Below are positions 35,619 through 43,366 of a DNA stretch of 64,000 nucleotides, one piece after another; position 1 is the first letter of the stretch; each line of letters opens with the position of its first letter. Below the pieces are notes generated by a model, which was not told where the DNA came from, did not search any database, and saw only the letters and a program-made list of their open reading frames with translations. The DNA is from Gordonia sp. SL306. Lineage in GTDB: Bacteria; Actinomycetota; Actinomycetes; Mycobacteriales; Mycobacteriaceae. The position numbers and the translations under genes are program-made. Location: contig NZ_CP113063.1 in the NCBI RefSeq assembly GCF_026625785.1, positions 5,296,970 through 5,360,969 of the forward strand. Reading direction: 5' to 3'.

Positions 35619-36434
35619 TCACCCTGCGCGGGAGAACTCCGACGCCCGCGCGACCTGCTCCCGAGTGATCGTGACCCCGGTGTAGCGCTCGAACTGCCGC
35701 GCGGCCTGGAGGGCGATGACCTCCGCCCCGCTGATGACCCGCTTACCCTCGTCCCTGGCCGTTCGGATCAGGGGCGTGTCCGCGGGGAAAGCGACGACGT
35801 CGAACACCACGTCGGCCGCCTCGATCCGGTCCCGGGCGAACGACAGCGCGTCCTCGTCCGCGCCGTGCATGCCCAGCGGCGTCACGTTCACCAGCACGGA
35901 CGTTTCCGACGGGGGTTCGTCCGCGGTGTATGCGTACCCGTACTTCTCCGCCAGCGCCGTGCCGGCGACTGCGTTGCGAGCGATCACCGTGACATCGTCG
36001 AATCCGGCCCCCCGAAACGCTGCCACCACCGCCTTGGCCATGCCGCCCGAGCCGCGGACGGCCACTGTCGCACCCGGGTCGAGGCCGTGTTCGGCGACGA
36101 GCGTCGCGACCGCCTCGTAGTCGGTGTTCGAGGCGGTGAGCGTGCCGCCGTCGTTGACGATGGTGTTGACCGATTCGATCGCCGACGCGGATTCCTCCAG
36201 CACGTCGACGAGCGGGATGACGGCCTCTTTGAACGGCATCGACACCGAGCAGCCGCGGATGCCGAGGGCACGCACGCCCCGGACGGCACCCTCGATGTCG
36301 TCAGTGCTGAACGCCTTGTAGATGTAGTTGAGGCCCAGTTCGTCGTAGAGGTGGTTGTGAAATCGCGTGCCGATGTTCGACGGGCGGCCTGCGAGTGAGA
36401 TGCACACCGTCATGTCCTTGTTCAGGATGGGCAT
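35619..36434 (-). CDS. Shikimate dehydrogenase-like (AroE family) protein
   Basis: A 271-residue AroE-fold protein. The catalytic Lys is kept in GCSVSMPFKEAVIPL and the catalytic Asp in SNTDYEAV; the NAD(P) loop is AVRGSGGMAKAVVAAF, followed by VTVIARN. The N-terminal substrate loop differs from true AroE: where those have a HSxSP-type Ser pair before HN, this has ISLAGRPSNIGTRFHN, shorter and without the paired Ser. It may therefore use another substrate (quinate, amino-shikimate or unknown). The start at MPILNK fits a TACTGT box six bases upstream. Convergent with nat, divergent from the SRPBCC gene. Confidence 0.85.
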   Translation of the reverse strand: MPILNKDMTVCISLAGRPSNIGTRFHNHLYDELGLNYIYKAFSTDDIEGAVRGVRALGIRGCSVSMPFKEAVIPLVDVLEESASAIESVNTIVNDGGTLTASNTDYEAVATLVAEHGLDPGATVAVRGSGGMAKAVVAAFRGAGFDDVTVIARNAVAGTALAEKYGYAYTADEPPSETSVLVNVTPLGMHGADEDALSFARDRIEAADVVFDVVAFPADTPLIRTARDEGKRVISGAEVIALQAARQFERYTGVTITREQVARASEFSRAG

Positions 36435-36440
36435 GAACTC

Positions 36441-36446
36441 ACAGTA
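36441..36446 (-). promoter_or_regulatory. Predicted -10 box (TACTGT) of the AroE-like gene, leaderless-type
   Basis: On the minus strand TACTGT ends six bases before the ATG. Only nine bases separate it from the oppositely directed box of the SRPBCC gene. Confidence 0.5.
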
Positions 36447-36455
36447 ATCCGGCGC

Positions 36456-36461
36456 TAGGCT
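36456..36461 (+). promoter_or_regulatory. Predicted -10 box (TAGGCT) of the SRPBCC gene, leaderless-type
   Basis: TAGGCT ends seven bases before the ATG, the same box and nearly the same spacing as at gnd. Confidence 0.55.
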
Positions 36462-36468
36462 CTCGCCC

Positions 36469-36870
36469 ATGACCGAGATGCAGAGTCGGCACCTGTCCGT
36501 CGTCATACCGGCTTCGGCAGCAGACGTCTATGCCTTCGCGGCAGATCCGGAGAATCTCCCCACCTGGGCGGCGGGCCTGGCCGCAGGCGTCCGTCGCGAC
36601 GGCGATGCGCTGGTCGCCGAATCTCCGATGGGCGAGGTGATCGTGCGGTTCGCCCCGCCGAATCCGTACGGGATCCTCGATCACGACGTGACCCTGCCCG
36701 ACGGCATGGTCGTCGCCAACCCGTTACGGGTCATCGGTCATCCGGATGGCTCCGAGGTGGTCTTCACGGTCCGGCAACGCGACCTGACCGACGACGAGTT
36801 CGCAGCCGACTGCGCAGCAGTGGAGCGCGATCTGGTCGCCCTCCGCGCGGCAGTGACCGGCAAAGCCTGA
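36469..36870 (+). CDS. SRPBCC (START-like) family protein
   Basis: A 133-residue protein with the ligand-pocket fold of the SRPBCC/polyketide-cyclase superfamily: an N-terminal strand HLSVVIPASAADVYAFAADPENLPTWA is typical, then GEVIVRFAPPNPYGILDHDV and SEVVFTVRQRDLTDDEFAAD, and a long C-terminal helix (VERDLVALRAAV). No catalytic residues can be assigned; such proteins bind hydrophobic ligands or act as small enzymes. It shares a 34-base gap with the AroE-like gene, both apparently leaderless. Confidence 0.8.
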   Translation: MTEMQSRHLSVVIPASAADVYAFAADPENLPTWAAGLAAGVRRDGDALVAESPMGEVIVRFAPPNPYGILDHDVTLPDGMVVANPLRVIGHPDGSEVVFTVRQRDLTDDEFAADCAAVERDLVALRAAVTGKA

Positions 36871-36929
36871 TCCCCGGCCGCCTCCGCGAGGCGATACGCG
36901 ATCGTGACCGGCTCGTGCCGTGATCCCGA

Positions 36930-36970
36930 GTCACATACGTCACAATTACCTCATCAGTCACATTGGTGAC
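36930..36970 (+). promoter_or_regulatory. GTCAC-rich regulatory region upstream of the DUF4185 gene
   Basis: GTCACA occurs at 36930, 36939 and 36957 on the plus strand, i.e. at steps of 9 and 18 bases. The last copy is also the left arm of GTCAC-ATTG-GTGAC (36957-36970). This looks like a multi-site operator or activator region immediately before a secreted-protein gene. Confidence 0.45.
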
Positions 36971-36993
36971 ATCCATCTTTTCTGGAGGTAAAC

Positions 36994-38370
36994 GTGCGGC
37001 GACGCCTCACGCAGGGTGCTCGGATCGCCCTCGTCGGAGCCCTGGCCGCCTCGGCATCGATTCTGGCGATGACCCATGGCGCAGGCACCGCCGACGCGGC
37101 CCCGTGCGGCAACGGTGGCTTCGGATCGAGTCTTCTCGGCAACGGTTCGCTGGGTTCGAGCGGTTCGCTGGGCTCCAGCGGTTCCCTCGGGTCGAGCGGG
37201 TCATCGGGGAGTTCGGATATTCCGAACATCGGTCCGCAAGGCCCCCTCATCCCGTTCATCGGATCCAGCACCCGAACCATCGGGTGGGTGACCGGACCAC
37301 TCAGCAGCAACCGCACGTTCAGTCGTTTCGGGATCAGCGGCACCGACCTCGGCATCAGCTGGGACAACGGGCGTGGACAGACACTGATGGCTTTCGGCGA
37401 CACGTTCGGGAACTGCAACGTCTCCGGCCAGCAATGGCGTCACAATGTACTCCTTCGCACCGACGACAATCAGCTCACCGATGGCATACGCGTCCCTGAC
37501 GGCGTGGCCGGGAATGCGTCCTCGGGGTCGGTCATCGCGCCAGGGCAGCCGAACTTCGCGCAGCAACTCATCCCGGCGCTCGGTATCAGCAACGTCGAGG
37601 TCACCACCATCCCGACCGCCGCGATCGCGCTACCGCGCGGCGGTGGGTTCCGCCAGTACATCAACTACATGTCGGTGCGCTCGTGGGGAACCGCCGGAAA
37701 CTGGGTCACCAACTTCTCCGCGGTCGCCTATTCCGACGACAACGGGCAGACCTGGACCACCGATCAGAGCACCATCCTGATCAACGCACCAGTCTCGCTC
37801 GCACTGCCCGGAGACCTCGCCCCGGTCGAGTACAACAACGGCAAGTTCCAGCAGGGCGCGTACGTCCGCGGTCGGCCGGACTCGACCGACGAGAAGGGCT
37901 ACATCTATCAGTTCGGCACACCAAACGGCAGATTCGGCGCCGCCTTCCTCGCCAGGTTCGCACCCGAGGACATCCTCGCCCTCGACCGTTATCAGTACTG
38001 GGCCGGCGCCACCCGCGGGTGGGTCGACGACATCGCCCAGATCCCCGACGACGGATCGGCGATCGTCGTGCCCGCTCCCGTGACGGAGCTCTCGGTGGCC
38101 TGGAGCCCGTACCTGAAGAAGTACGTGATGCTCGACGGCCAGAACGACATCCGTCTCCGTACCGCCGACCATCCCCAGGGCCCGTGGAGCACACCCCGCA
38201 CCATCGTCCCCTCGGGCGCCGTGGTGCTGTACGGCCCGATGATGCTGCCCGACTCCCCTGCGCTACAGGGAAATTCCCCAGACCTGTACTTCAACGCATC
38301 GCGCTGGAGCGACTACAACGTGATGCTCCTGAAGACAAACCTCAGCCGGGTGCCCGGGGCGCGCCCCTGA
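36994..38370 (+). CDS. Secreted DUF4185-domain protein with GSLGSS repeats
   Basis: A 458-residue exported protein. The N-terminal signal peptide (basic RRRLTQGAR, hydrophobic IALVGALAASASILAM, cleavage near ADAAP) is followed by a Gly/Ser repeat and then a DUF4185 domain: GISWDNGRGQTLMAFGDTFGN, then SVRSWGTAGNWVTNFSAVAYSDDNGQTW and LDRYQYWAG, which look like beta-propeller blades similar to glycosyl-hydrolase-like folds. A mycobacterial group with this domain is cell-wall associated; the function is unknown. The GTG start has TGGAGGT six bases before it, a strong site, suggesting high translation. Confidence 0.87.
   Translation: MRRRLTQGARIALVGALAASASILAMTHGAGTADAAPCGNGGFGSSLLGNGSLGSSGSLGSSGSLGSSGSSGSSDIPNIGPQGPLIPFIGSSTRTIGWVTGPLSSNRTFSRFGISGTDLGISWDNGRGQTLMAFGDTFGNCNVSGQQWRHNVLLRTDDNQLTDGIRVPDGVAGNASSGSVIAPGQPNFAQQLIPALGISNVEVTTIPTAAIALPRGGGFRQYINYMSVRSWGTAGNWVTNFSAVAYSDDNGQTWTTDQSTILINAPVSLALPGDLAPVEYNNGKFQQGAYVRGRPDSTDEKGYIYQFGTPNGRFGAAFLARFAPEDILALDRYQYWAGATRGWVDDIAQIPDDGSAIVVPAPVTELSVAWSPYLKKYVMLDGQNDIRLRTADHPQGPWSTPRTIVPSGAVVLYGPMMLPDSPALQGNSPDLYFNASRWSDYNVMLLKTNLSRVPGARP
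37144..37215 (+). repeat. Four 18-base units encoding GSLGSS in the DUF4185 gene
   Basis: The DNA repeats an 18-base unit four times with silent and one coding difference (three GSLGSS, then GSSGSS), just after the signal peptide. Probably a flexible linker that can change length by slippage. Confidence 0.75.
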
Positions 38371-38383
38371 AGCAGCTACTCGG

Positions 38384-40789
38384 CTAGCGACCGAATCCGG
38401 CATCGCGCAACGCCTGCGCCATCGACCCGCTGGGCCGATCACGCTGTGCGCGACCGGAGTTGTCGCGGCGACCGTTCTTCTGTGCCCGGTTCTCGCGCCG
38501 CCCGCCCTGCTCTCCTTCGCGCCGGCCCCCCTGCTGTCCGCCGCGGTCGGGCTTGCGATCACCACCGCCTGCCTTCGCCTGCTTGGCACGGCCACTCCCG
38601 CGAGCCTCGTCGTCGAGCCGCAGACTCAGACCGATACGTTGGCGATCCACGTCGACCTCGATGACCTTGACCCGCACCACCTGCCCGGAGCGGACCACCT
38701 CGTGCGGATCCGACACGAACCGATCAGACATCGCGGAGACATGGACCAAACCGTCCTGATGGACACCGACGTCGACAAAGGCGCCGAACGCCGCGACGTT
38801 GGTGACCACACCTTCGAGCACCATCCCCGGTTCGAGGTGTGCGACCTTCTCCACACCCGCGGCGAACGTCGCGGTGGCGAACGCGGGACGTGGATCACGC
38901 CCCGGCTTCTCGAGTTCGGCGAGAATGTCCGTCACGGTCGGGAGACCGAAGCGCTCGTCGGCGAAATCGGCCGGGCGCAGACCGCGTAGCGCACGCTCGT
39001 CGCCGATGAGTTCGGCGATCGCGAGGCCGGAGCGATCCAGAATGCGCCTGACCACCGGGTACGACTCGGGGTGCACACCCGTTGAGTCCAGCGGGTCGTC
39101 GCCGTCGCGGATCCGAAGGAATCCGGCACATTGTTCGAATGCCTTGGGCCCCAGGCGCGACACGTCGAGCAGTCCGCCCCGGCTACGGAACGGGCCGACG
39201 CTGTCGCGGTGCGCGACGATCGCCGTGGCCAGCGTGGGGGTCACCCCCGACACCCGCGACAGCAGTGGCACCGACGCCGTGTTCAGGTCGACACCCACCG
39301 CGTTCACGGCGTCTTCCACCACGGCGTCGAGACTGCGAGCAAGAGTGCCCGGGGTGACGTCGTGCTGATACTGCCCGACACCGATCGACTTGGGATCGAT
39401 CTTCACCAATTCCGCGAGCGGGTCCTGCAGGCGACGCGCGATGGACACCGCGCCGCGCAGCGACACGTCGAGCTGGGGCAGCTCGTGCGACGCGTACTCC
39501 GACGCCGAGTACACCGACGCACCGGCCTCGCTGACGATCGCCTTGGCCGGCGCCTGCGCGCCCGCCTTCCGGATGTCGTCGATCAGTTCGGTTGCCAGCG
39601 CGTCGGTTTCACGCGAGGCGGTGCCGTTGCCGATCGCCACCAGTTCCACGCCGTGCCGCGCGACGAGAGCGGCGAGCGTGGCCTTGGCCTGGTCCCACTG
39701 CTTCTGTGGCTGATGCGGATAGATGGCACAGGTGTCGAGAACCTTCCCGGTGGCGTCGACCACCGCTACCTTGACCCCCGTGCGGAAGCCCGGATCCAGA
39801 CCGAGCGTCGGCCGGGTACCCGCGGGCGCGGCCAGCAGGAGATCCTTCAGATTCGTCGCGAACACCGTCACGGCGTCGGCCTCGGCGCGCTGGCGCAGCC
39901 GGACCCGTGCCTCGATGGACGCGGACACCATCAGCTTGGTCCGCCACGCCCACCGAGCGGTGCCCACCAGCCACGGCGTCGCCGGACCCGGATTCGACGC
40001 GTCGATACCCAGCGTCGCCGCGACCATCGCCTGGTAGCCGTCATCCTCGCCACCGTCGAGCGTCAGCGTCAGCGCGTCTTCTTTCTCGCCACGCAGGACC
40101 GCGAGGACCCGATGCGAGGGCATCGAGTCCAGCGGCTCGGCGAAATCGAAGTAGTCCCGGAACTTCTGGGCCCCGGGCGATGTCGCGGCGGTCTCGGACC
40201 GCGCGGCGGTGCGCATCGAGCCGTCGGCCCAGAACCGCTCGCGGATCGCGCCGACCAGTTCGGCGTCTTCGGATGCGCGCTCGACGAGGATCTGGCGGGC
40301 ACCGTCGAGCGCGGCGGTCGCGTCGGCGACGCCCTCGCCCACGAACTCCGCCGCCGCATCGTCGGGGACCGTCGACGGATCCGCCAGCAGTCGATCGGCG
40401 AGTGGCTCGAGGCCCGCTTCGCGCGCGATCTGCGCCTTCGTCCGTCGTTTCGGCTTGTACGGGAGGTAGATGTCCTCCACCCGGGCCTTGGTCTCGGCGA
40501 CCAACAACGCGGATCGGAGTTCGTCGGTGAGCTTGCCCTGTTCGTCGATCGACGCGAGCACGGCGTCTCGTCGTTCGTCGAGTTCGCGCAGATACCGCAG
40601 ACGCTCGTCGAGCGTCCGAAGCTGGGCGTCGTCGAGGCTGCCGGTGACCTCCTTGCGATAACGGGCGATGAACGGCACGGTCGAGCCGTCGTCGAGCAGC
40701 CGCACCGCGGCGGCGACCTGCCCCTCCCCGACCGACAACTCCTCGGCGAGGCGTGTGTTCACGGACTTCACAGCTGAGCTCGATTTCAC
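38384..40789 (-). CDS. tex: Tex family RNA-binding transcription accessory protein
   Basis: An 801-residue protein of the Tex/Spt6-like family, involved in transcription and RNA handling. Domains in order: N-terminal helical region (LAEELSVGEGQVAAAVRLLDDGSTVPFIARYRKE), YqgF-type RNase H fold (TLGLDPGFRTGVKVAVVDATGKVLDT near residue 330), helix-hairpin-helix (VGVDLNTASVPLLSRVSGV), and S1 domain (GMVLEGVVTNVAAFGAFVDVGV) near 650. The C-terminal 70 residues are basic and Gly/Arg-rich (GGRREGEQGGRRE), likely an added RNA-binding tail. The GTG start lies seven bases behind TAGGGT; the frame runs on upstream but overlaps the divergent monooxygenase gene. Confidence 0.93.
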   Translation of the reverse strand: MKSSSAVKSVNTRLAEELSVGEGQVAAAVRLLDDGSTVPFIARYRKEVTGSLDDAQLRTLDERLRYLRELDERRDAVLASIDEQGKLTDELRSALLVAETKARVEDIYLPYKPKRRTKAQIAREAGLEPLADRLLADPSTVPDDAAAEFVGEGVADATAALDGARQILVERASEDAELVGAIRERFWADGSMRTAARSETAATSPGAQKFRDYFDFAEPLDSMPSHRVLAVLRGEKEDALTLTLDGGEDDGYQAMVAATLGIDASNPGPATPWLVGTARWAWRTKLMVSASIEARVRLRQRAEADAVTVFATNLKDLLLAAPAGTRPTLGLDPGFRTGVKVAVVDATGKVLDTCAIYPHQPQKQWDQAKATLAALVARHGVELVAIGNGTASRETDALATELIDDIRKAGAQAPAKAIVSEAGASVYSASEYASHELPQLDVSLRGAVSIARRLQDPLAELVKIDPKSIGVGQYQHDVTPGTLARSLDAVVEDAVNAVGVDLNTASVPLLSRVSGVTPTLATAIVAHRDSVGPFRSRGGLLDVSRLGPKAFEQCAGFLRIRDGDDPLDSTGVHPESYPVVRRILDRSGLAIAELIGDERALRGLRPADFADERFGLPTVTDILAELEKPGRDPRPAFATATFAAGVEKVAHLEPGMVLEGVVTNVAAFGAFVDVGVHQDGLVHVSAMSDRFVSDPHEVVRSGQVVRVKVIEVDVDRQRIGLSLRLDDEARGSGRAKQAKAGGGDRKPDRGGQQGGRREGEQGGRRENRAQKNGRRDNSGRAQRDRPSGSMAQALRDAGFGR

Positions 40790-40796
40790 TCGCAGG

Positions 40797-40802
40797 ACCC
40801 TA
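40797..40802 (-). promoter_or_regulatory. Predicted -10 box (TAGGGT) of tex, leaderless-type
   Basis: On the minus strand TAGGGT ends seven bases before the GTG chosen for tex and supports that start. The divergent monooxygenase gene has a possible GATAAT box at 40897-40902. Confidence 0.5.
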
Positions 40803-40937
40803 CCGAAGTCGTCGGACAACGACCCGCAGGCTCCACCGGCGTGAGTCGAGTCGGCCGCAGATGGGACAAACCGCCCGCCGGCAGGGGCGATCGGGCGATA
40901 ATCGGTCTGCCGTTGCGACCACCCGGAGGTCAGACAG

Positions 40938-42557
40938 ATGAACGACGCCGACGTTCTCATCGCAGGCGCGGGACCGATCGGTCTGACGGCCGCGATCGAG
41001 TTGCGCAGACGCGGGGTGCGGGTTCGCATCGTCGACCCACTGCTGGAACCACCGCAGTACGCGAAGGCCGTGGGAGTCCAGGCCCGCACTCTCGAGGTGT
41101 TCGAGGGCATGGGCGTGCTGCGGGAGATCCTCGACGCGGGCACCGAGATGCGTGGACAGATCGTCTTCGTCAACGGCACCGAGGTGATGCGTGTCGACCT
41201 GGTGCTGCCCGAGGACGTCCCGTTCCGGTTCCACTCGATTCCGCAGTACGAGACCGAGCGGGTGCTACGGGAACGGCTGACCGCCCTGGACACCCGGATC
41301 GAACGCGGCGTTCGCCTCTCCGGTTTCACGCAGGATCCCGACGGTGTCACGGCGACGCTGACCGGCCCCGGCGGCGACGAGACCACCCGGGTCTCCTTTC
41401 TCATCGGAGCAGACGGGGCGCACAGCATCGTGCGCAAGACCCTCGGTCTCGCGTTCGAGGGCGCGGCTTTCGACGAGCAGTACATGCTGGGCGATGTGGC
41501 GGTGGACTGGTCGCAGCCGCGCGGATACGGCGTCCGTTCCATGCACCAGACCGATGGCGTCACCGACGACCTACTCGTCTGTATCCCTCTCCCGGGCCGC
41601 GGACGGTATCGCATGTCGATGTTGGTGCCCGACGAATTGTCGACCGGCCCCTCGTCGTCGGCAGACGGTGTGGCGCACGGGTTCGAGGGCACCCGTACGC
41701 CGGAGTTGTCGCACATCCAGGCCGTCGTCGACCGCCTCTCCCCCGAACCCGCGACGGTCTCCGACCTCCGATGGTCCTCGGTCTTCCGGATCAGCCACCG
41801 GATCGTCGATGCCTACTCCCGGGGGCGGGTGTTCGTCGCAGGCGATGCCGCACACATCCACCCACCAACCGGCGCCCAGGGGATGAACACCGGAATCCAG
41901 GACGCCCACAACCTCGCCTGGAAGCTAGCGCTGGCGATCGACGGTGCCGCGGCCGACGGCCTGATCGACAGCTATGACGCCGAACGCCGGCCGATCGGCG
42001 AGGAAGTGGTCGGCCGGACCGTCCGCAGCGCACGTGAGGGTATCGGCGCCGATTCTTCGGACCCGAGTTACGTCATGCGTCGTGAGGCGCAGTTGCTGCT
42101 GAGCTATGCGGGCAGTCCGATCGTCGCGGTCGCGCCTGCCGATGCCACCGGGCCGCAACCCGGCGAACGCGCCCCGGATGCGGCGGGGCTCGCCCGGGAG
42201 GTGGTCAACTTCCCGATCCGCCTCTACTCGCTCCTCGGCCGACTCGACCACACGGCGATCCTGTACGCGGGAGACACCGCCGGTCCGGCCGACGTCGCGA
42301 TGTTCGAGACGCTGGCCGCCGACGCCACCGGCGCGACCCGCGGGCACCTCGATGTGTACCTCGTGGCCTCTCCCGAGGCCCAGGTGGCCAGTACGGAACT
42401 ACCTCTCATCCGGGACGTCGACGGACGGTTCGCCGCGGCCTACCGGCCCGACGGTGACACGGTGTTCATCGTCCGCCCCGACGGATACCTCGGCTATCGC
42501 GGTCCGGTGGGTGACGGCACGTCGATGACCGAGCACCTCGGTCTCACGTTCCGTTGA
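40938..42557 (+). CDS. FAD-dependent aromatic hydroxylase (PheA/TfdB-type monooxygenase)
   Basis: A 539-residue NAD(P)H-dependent flavoprotein hydroxylase. The N-terminal FAD loop is DVLIAGAGPIGLTAAIELRRRG; the second FAD/NAD(P)H motif is FLIGADGAHSIVRKTLG near residue 155; the GD motif is VFVAGDAAHIHPPTGAQGMNTGIQDAHNLAW near 300. A C-terminal thioredoxin-like region (about 390-539) is typical of phenol- and polyketide-type hydroxylases. Substrate unknown; no ring-cleavage genes accompany it, so it may act in detoxification, for instance of antibiotics. The ATG has GGAGG about eight bases upstream. Confidence 0.9.
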   Translation: MNDADVLIAGAGPIGLTAAIELRRRGVRVRIVDPLLEPPQYAKAVGVQARTLEVFEGMGVLREILDAGTEMRGQIVFVNGTEVMRVDLVLPEDVPFRFHSIPQYETERVLRERLTALDTRIERGVRLSGFTQDPDGVTATLTGPGGDETTRVSFLIGADGAHSIVRKTLGLAFEGAAFDEQYMLGDVAVDWSQPRGYGVRSMHQTDGVTDDLLVCIPLPGRGRYRMSMLVPDELSTGPSSSADGVAHGFEGTRTPELSHIQAVVDRLSPEPATVSDLRWSSVFRISHRIVDAYSRGRVFVAGDAAHIHPPTGAQGMNTGIQDAHNLAWKLALAIDGAAADGLIDSYDAERRPIGEEVVGRTVRSAREGIGADSSDPSYVMRREAQLLLSYAGSPIVAVAPADATGPQPGERAPDAAGLAREVVNFPIRLYSLLGRLDHTAILYAGDTAGPADVAMFETLAADATGATRGHLDVYLVASPEAQVASTELPLIRDVDGRFAAAYRPDGDTVFIVRPDGYLGYRGPVGDGTSMTEHLGLTFR

Positions 42558-42569
42558 TCGACCGCCGGG

Positions 42570-43193
42570 TCAGCTGACGGCGATGGCCCCGCCGGTCGGC
42601 CGCGACGACGTCGACGAGCCGCCGCCGATATCACGGCCGATCCACACACCCGGGGTGAGCTGTCGGTACTCGTGGATGCTGATCGGGACACCAGCGAAAT
42701 CCCGCGAGAAGTCCGCGGTCCAGACCGGCTTGTGGTCCAGCCGTGAGAGACCCGGGGTGAGCGGGCCACCCGCGTCGCGCCCCCAGATGTAGTTCTTGTA
42801 CACCCACGGTCTGCCACCGGGACCGGTCGTGAAGGTCAGGGAGTCGCCGAGTGTGCTCTGCGCAGTGGTCATGGTGCGGGCGACGCCGTATGGCAGGAGC
42901 CGTCCGCCGAGCTGGAACGCCGGCAGGAGCGCGATCGCCTTGCGCCCGGTCGGCACATCGCCCACCTTCGCCGAGGCGAACAGGTCGAGGATCTGCCGAC
43001 TCGTGCACCGATGTTGCAGTGCATCGACAGTTTCCTGGGCATCGTCCTTCGCGACGACACATCGCCCATCGGGTGCGGTCCGGTTGGGTGTCAGTGGATT
43101 CGACGGAGCAGCGGAGACGGGAGCGGCGGCGAAAGCGGAGCCGAGCAACGCGGCGAGCACGCTCGCGGCCACGACTCCCCGAAGTCGGGTCAT
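42570..43193 (-). CDS. Secreted protein of unknown function
   Basis: A 207-residue protein with a clear signal peptide: MTRLRGVVAASVLAALLGSAFAAA and cleavage after VSAA. The mature part has two Cys (DGRCVV and LQHRCTS) that may form a disulphide, a Gly/Pro-rich middle (LTFTTGPGGRPWVYKNYIWGRDAGG) and a C-terminal GVPISIHEYRQLTPGVWIGRDIGGG before a disordered tail. I recognise no family. It is divergent from the DHA2 exporter and shares with it a gap that contains a perfect TGTCAC palindrome. The longer frame upstream reads through that gap and is not expected. Confidence 0.72.
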   Translation of the reverse strand: MTRLRGVVAASVLAALLGSAFAAAPVSAAPSNPLTPNRTAPDGRCVVAKDDAQETVDALQHRCTSRQILDLFASAKVGDVPTGRKAIALLPAFQLGGRLLPYGVARTMTTAQSTLGDSLTFTTGPGGRPWVYKNYIWGRDAGGPLTPGLSRLDHKPVWTADFSRDFAGVPISIHEYRQLTPGVWIGRDIGGGSSTSSRPTGGAIAVS

Positions 43194-43276
43194 GATCACC
43201 ACTGCAGTGAACCCGGCTTCGGATCGGATCGCAAACCTGGCAACGACCACCGATCACGCGGCTCGCGCAACACATC

Positions 43277-43292
43277 TGTCACACGGGTGACA
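43277..43292. promoter_or_regulatory. Palindrome TGTCAC-ACGG-GTGACA between secreted protein and exporter
   Basis: Perfect 6-base arms with a 4-base centre, in the 173-base gap between two divergent genes, so it could control both. Similar palindromes lie upstream of the DUF4185 gene and of steA. A further 10-base palindrome CACTGCAGTG lies near the start of the secreted-protein gene. Confidence 0.5.
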
Positions 43293-43366
43293 CCGGAAAT
43301 CCCACATCCGACCTGTTCTCTTGCAACACTGGGGATGTCAACGAGCCGACGACCACAGGACTGCTG

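Noticed and set aside
40790..41716. N-terminal extension of the tex frame
   Set aside because: Lies antisense inside the monooxygenase gene, is Ser/Arg-rich, and precedes the likely leaderless start at 40789.
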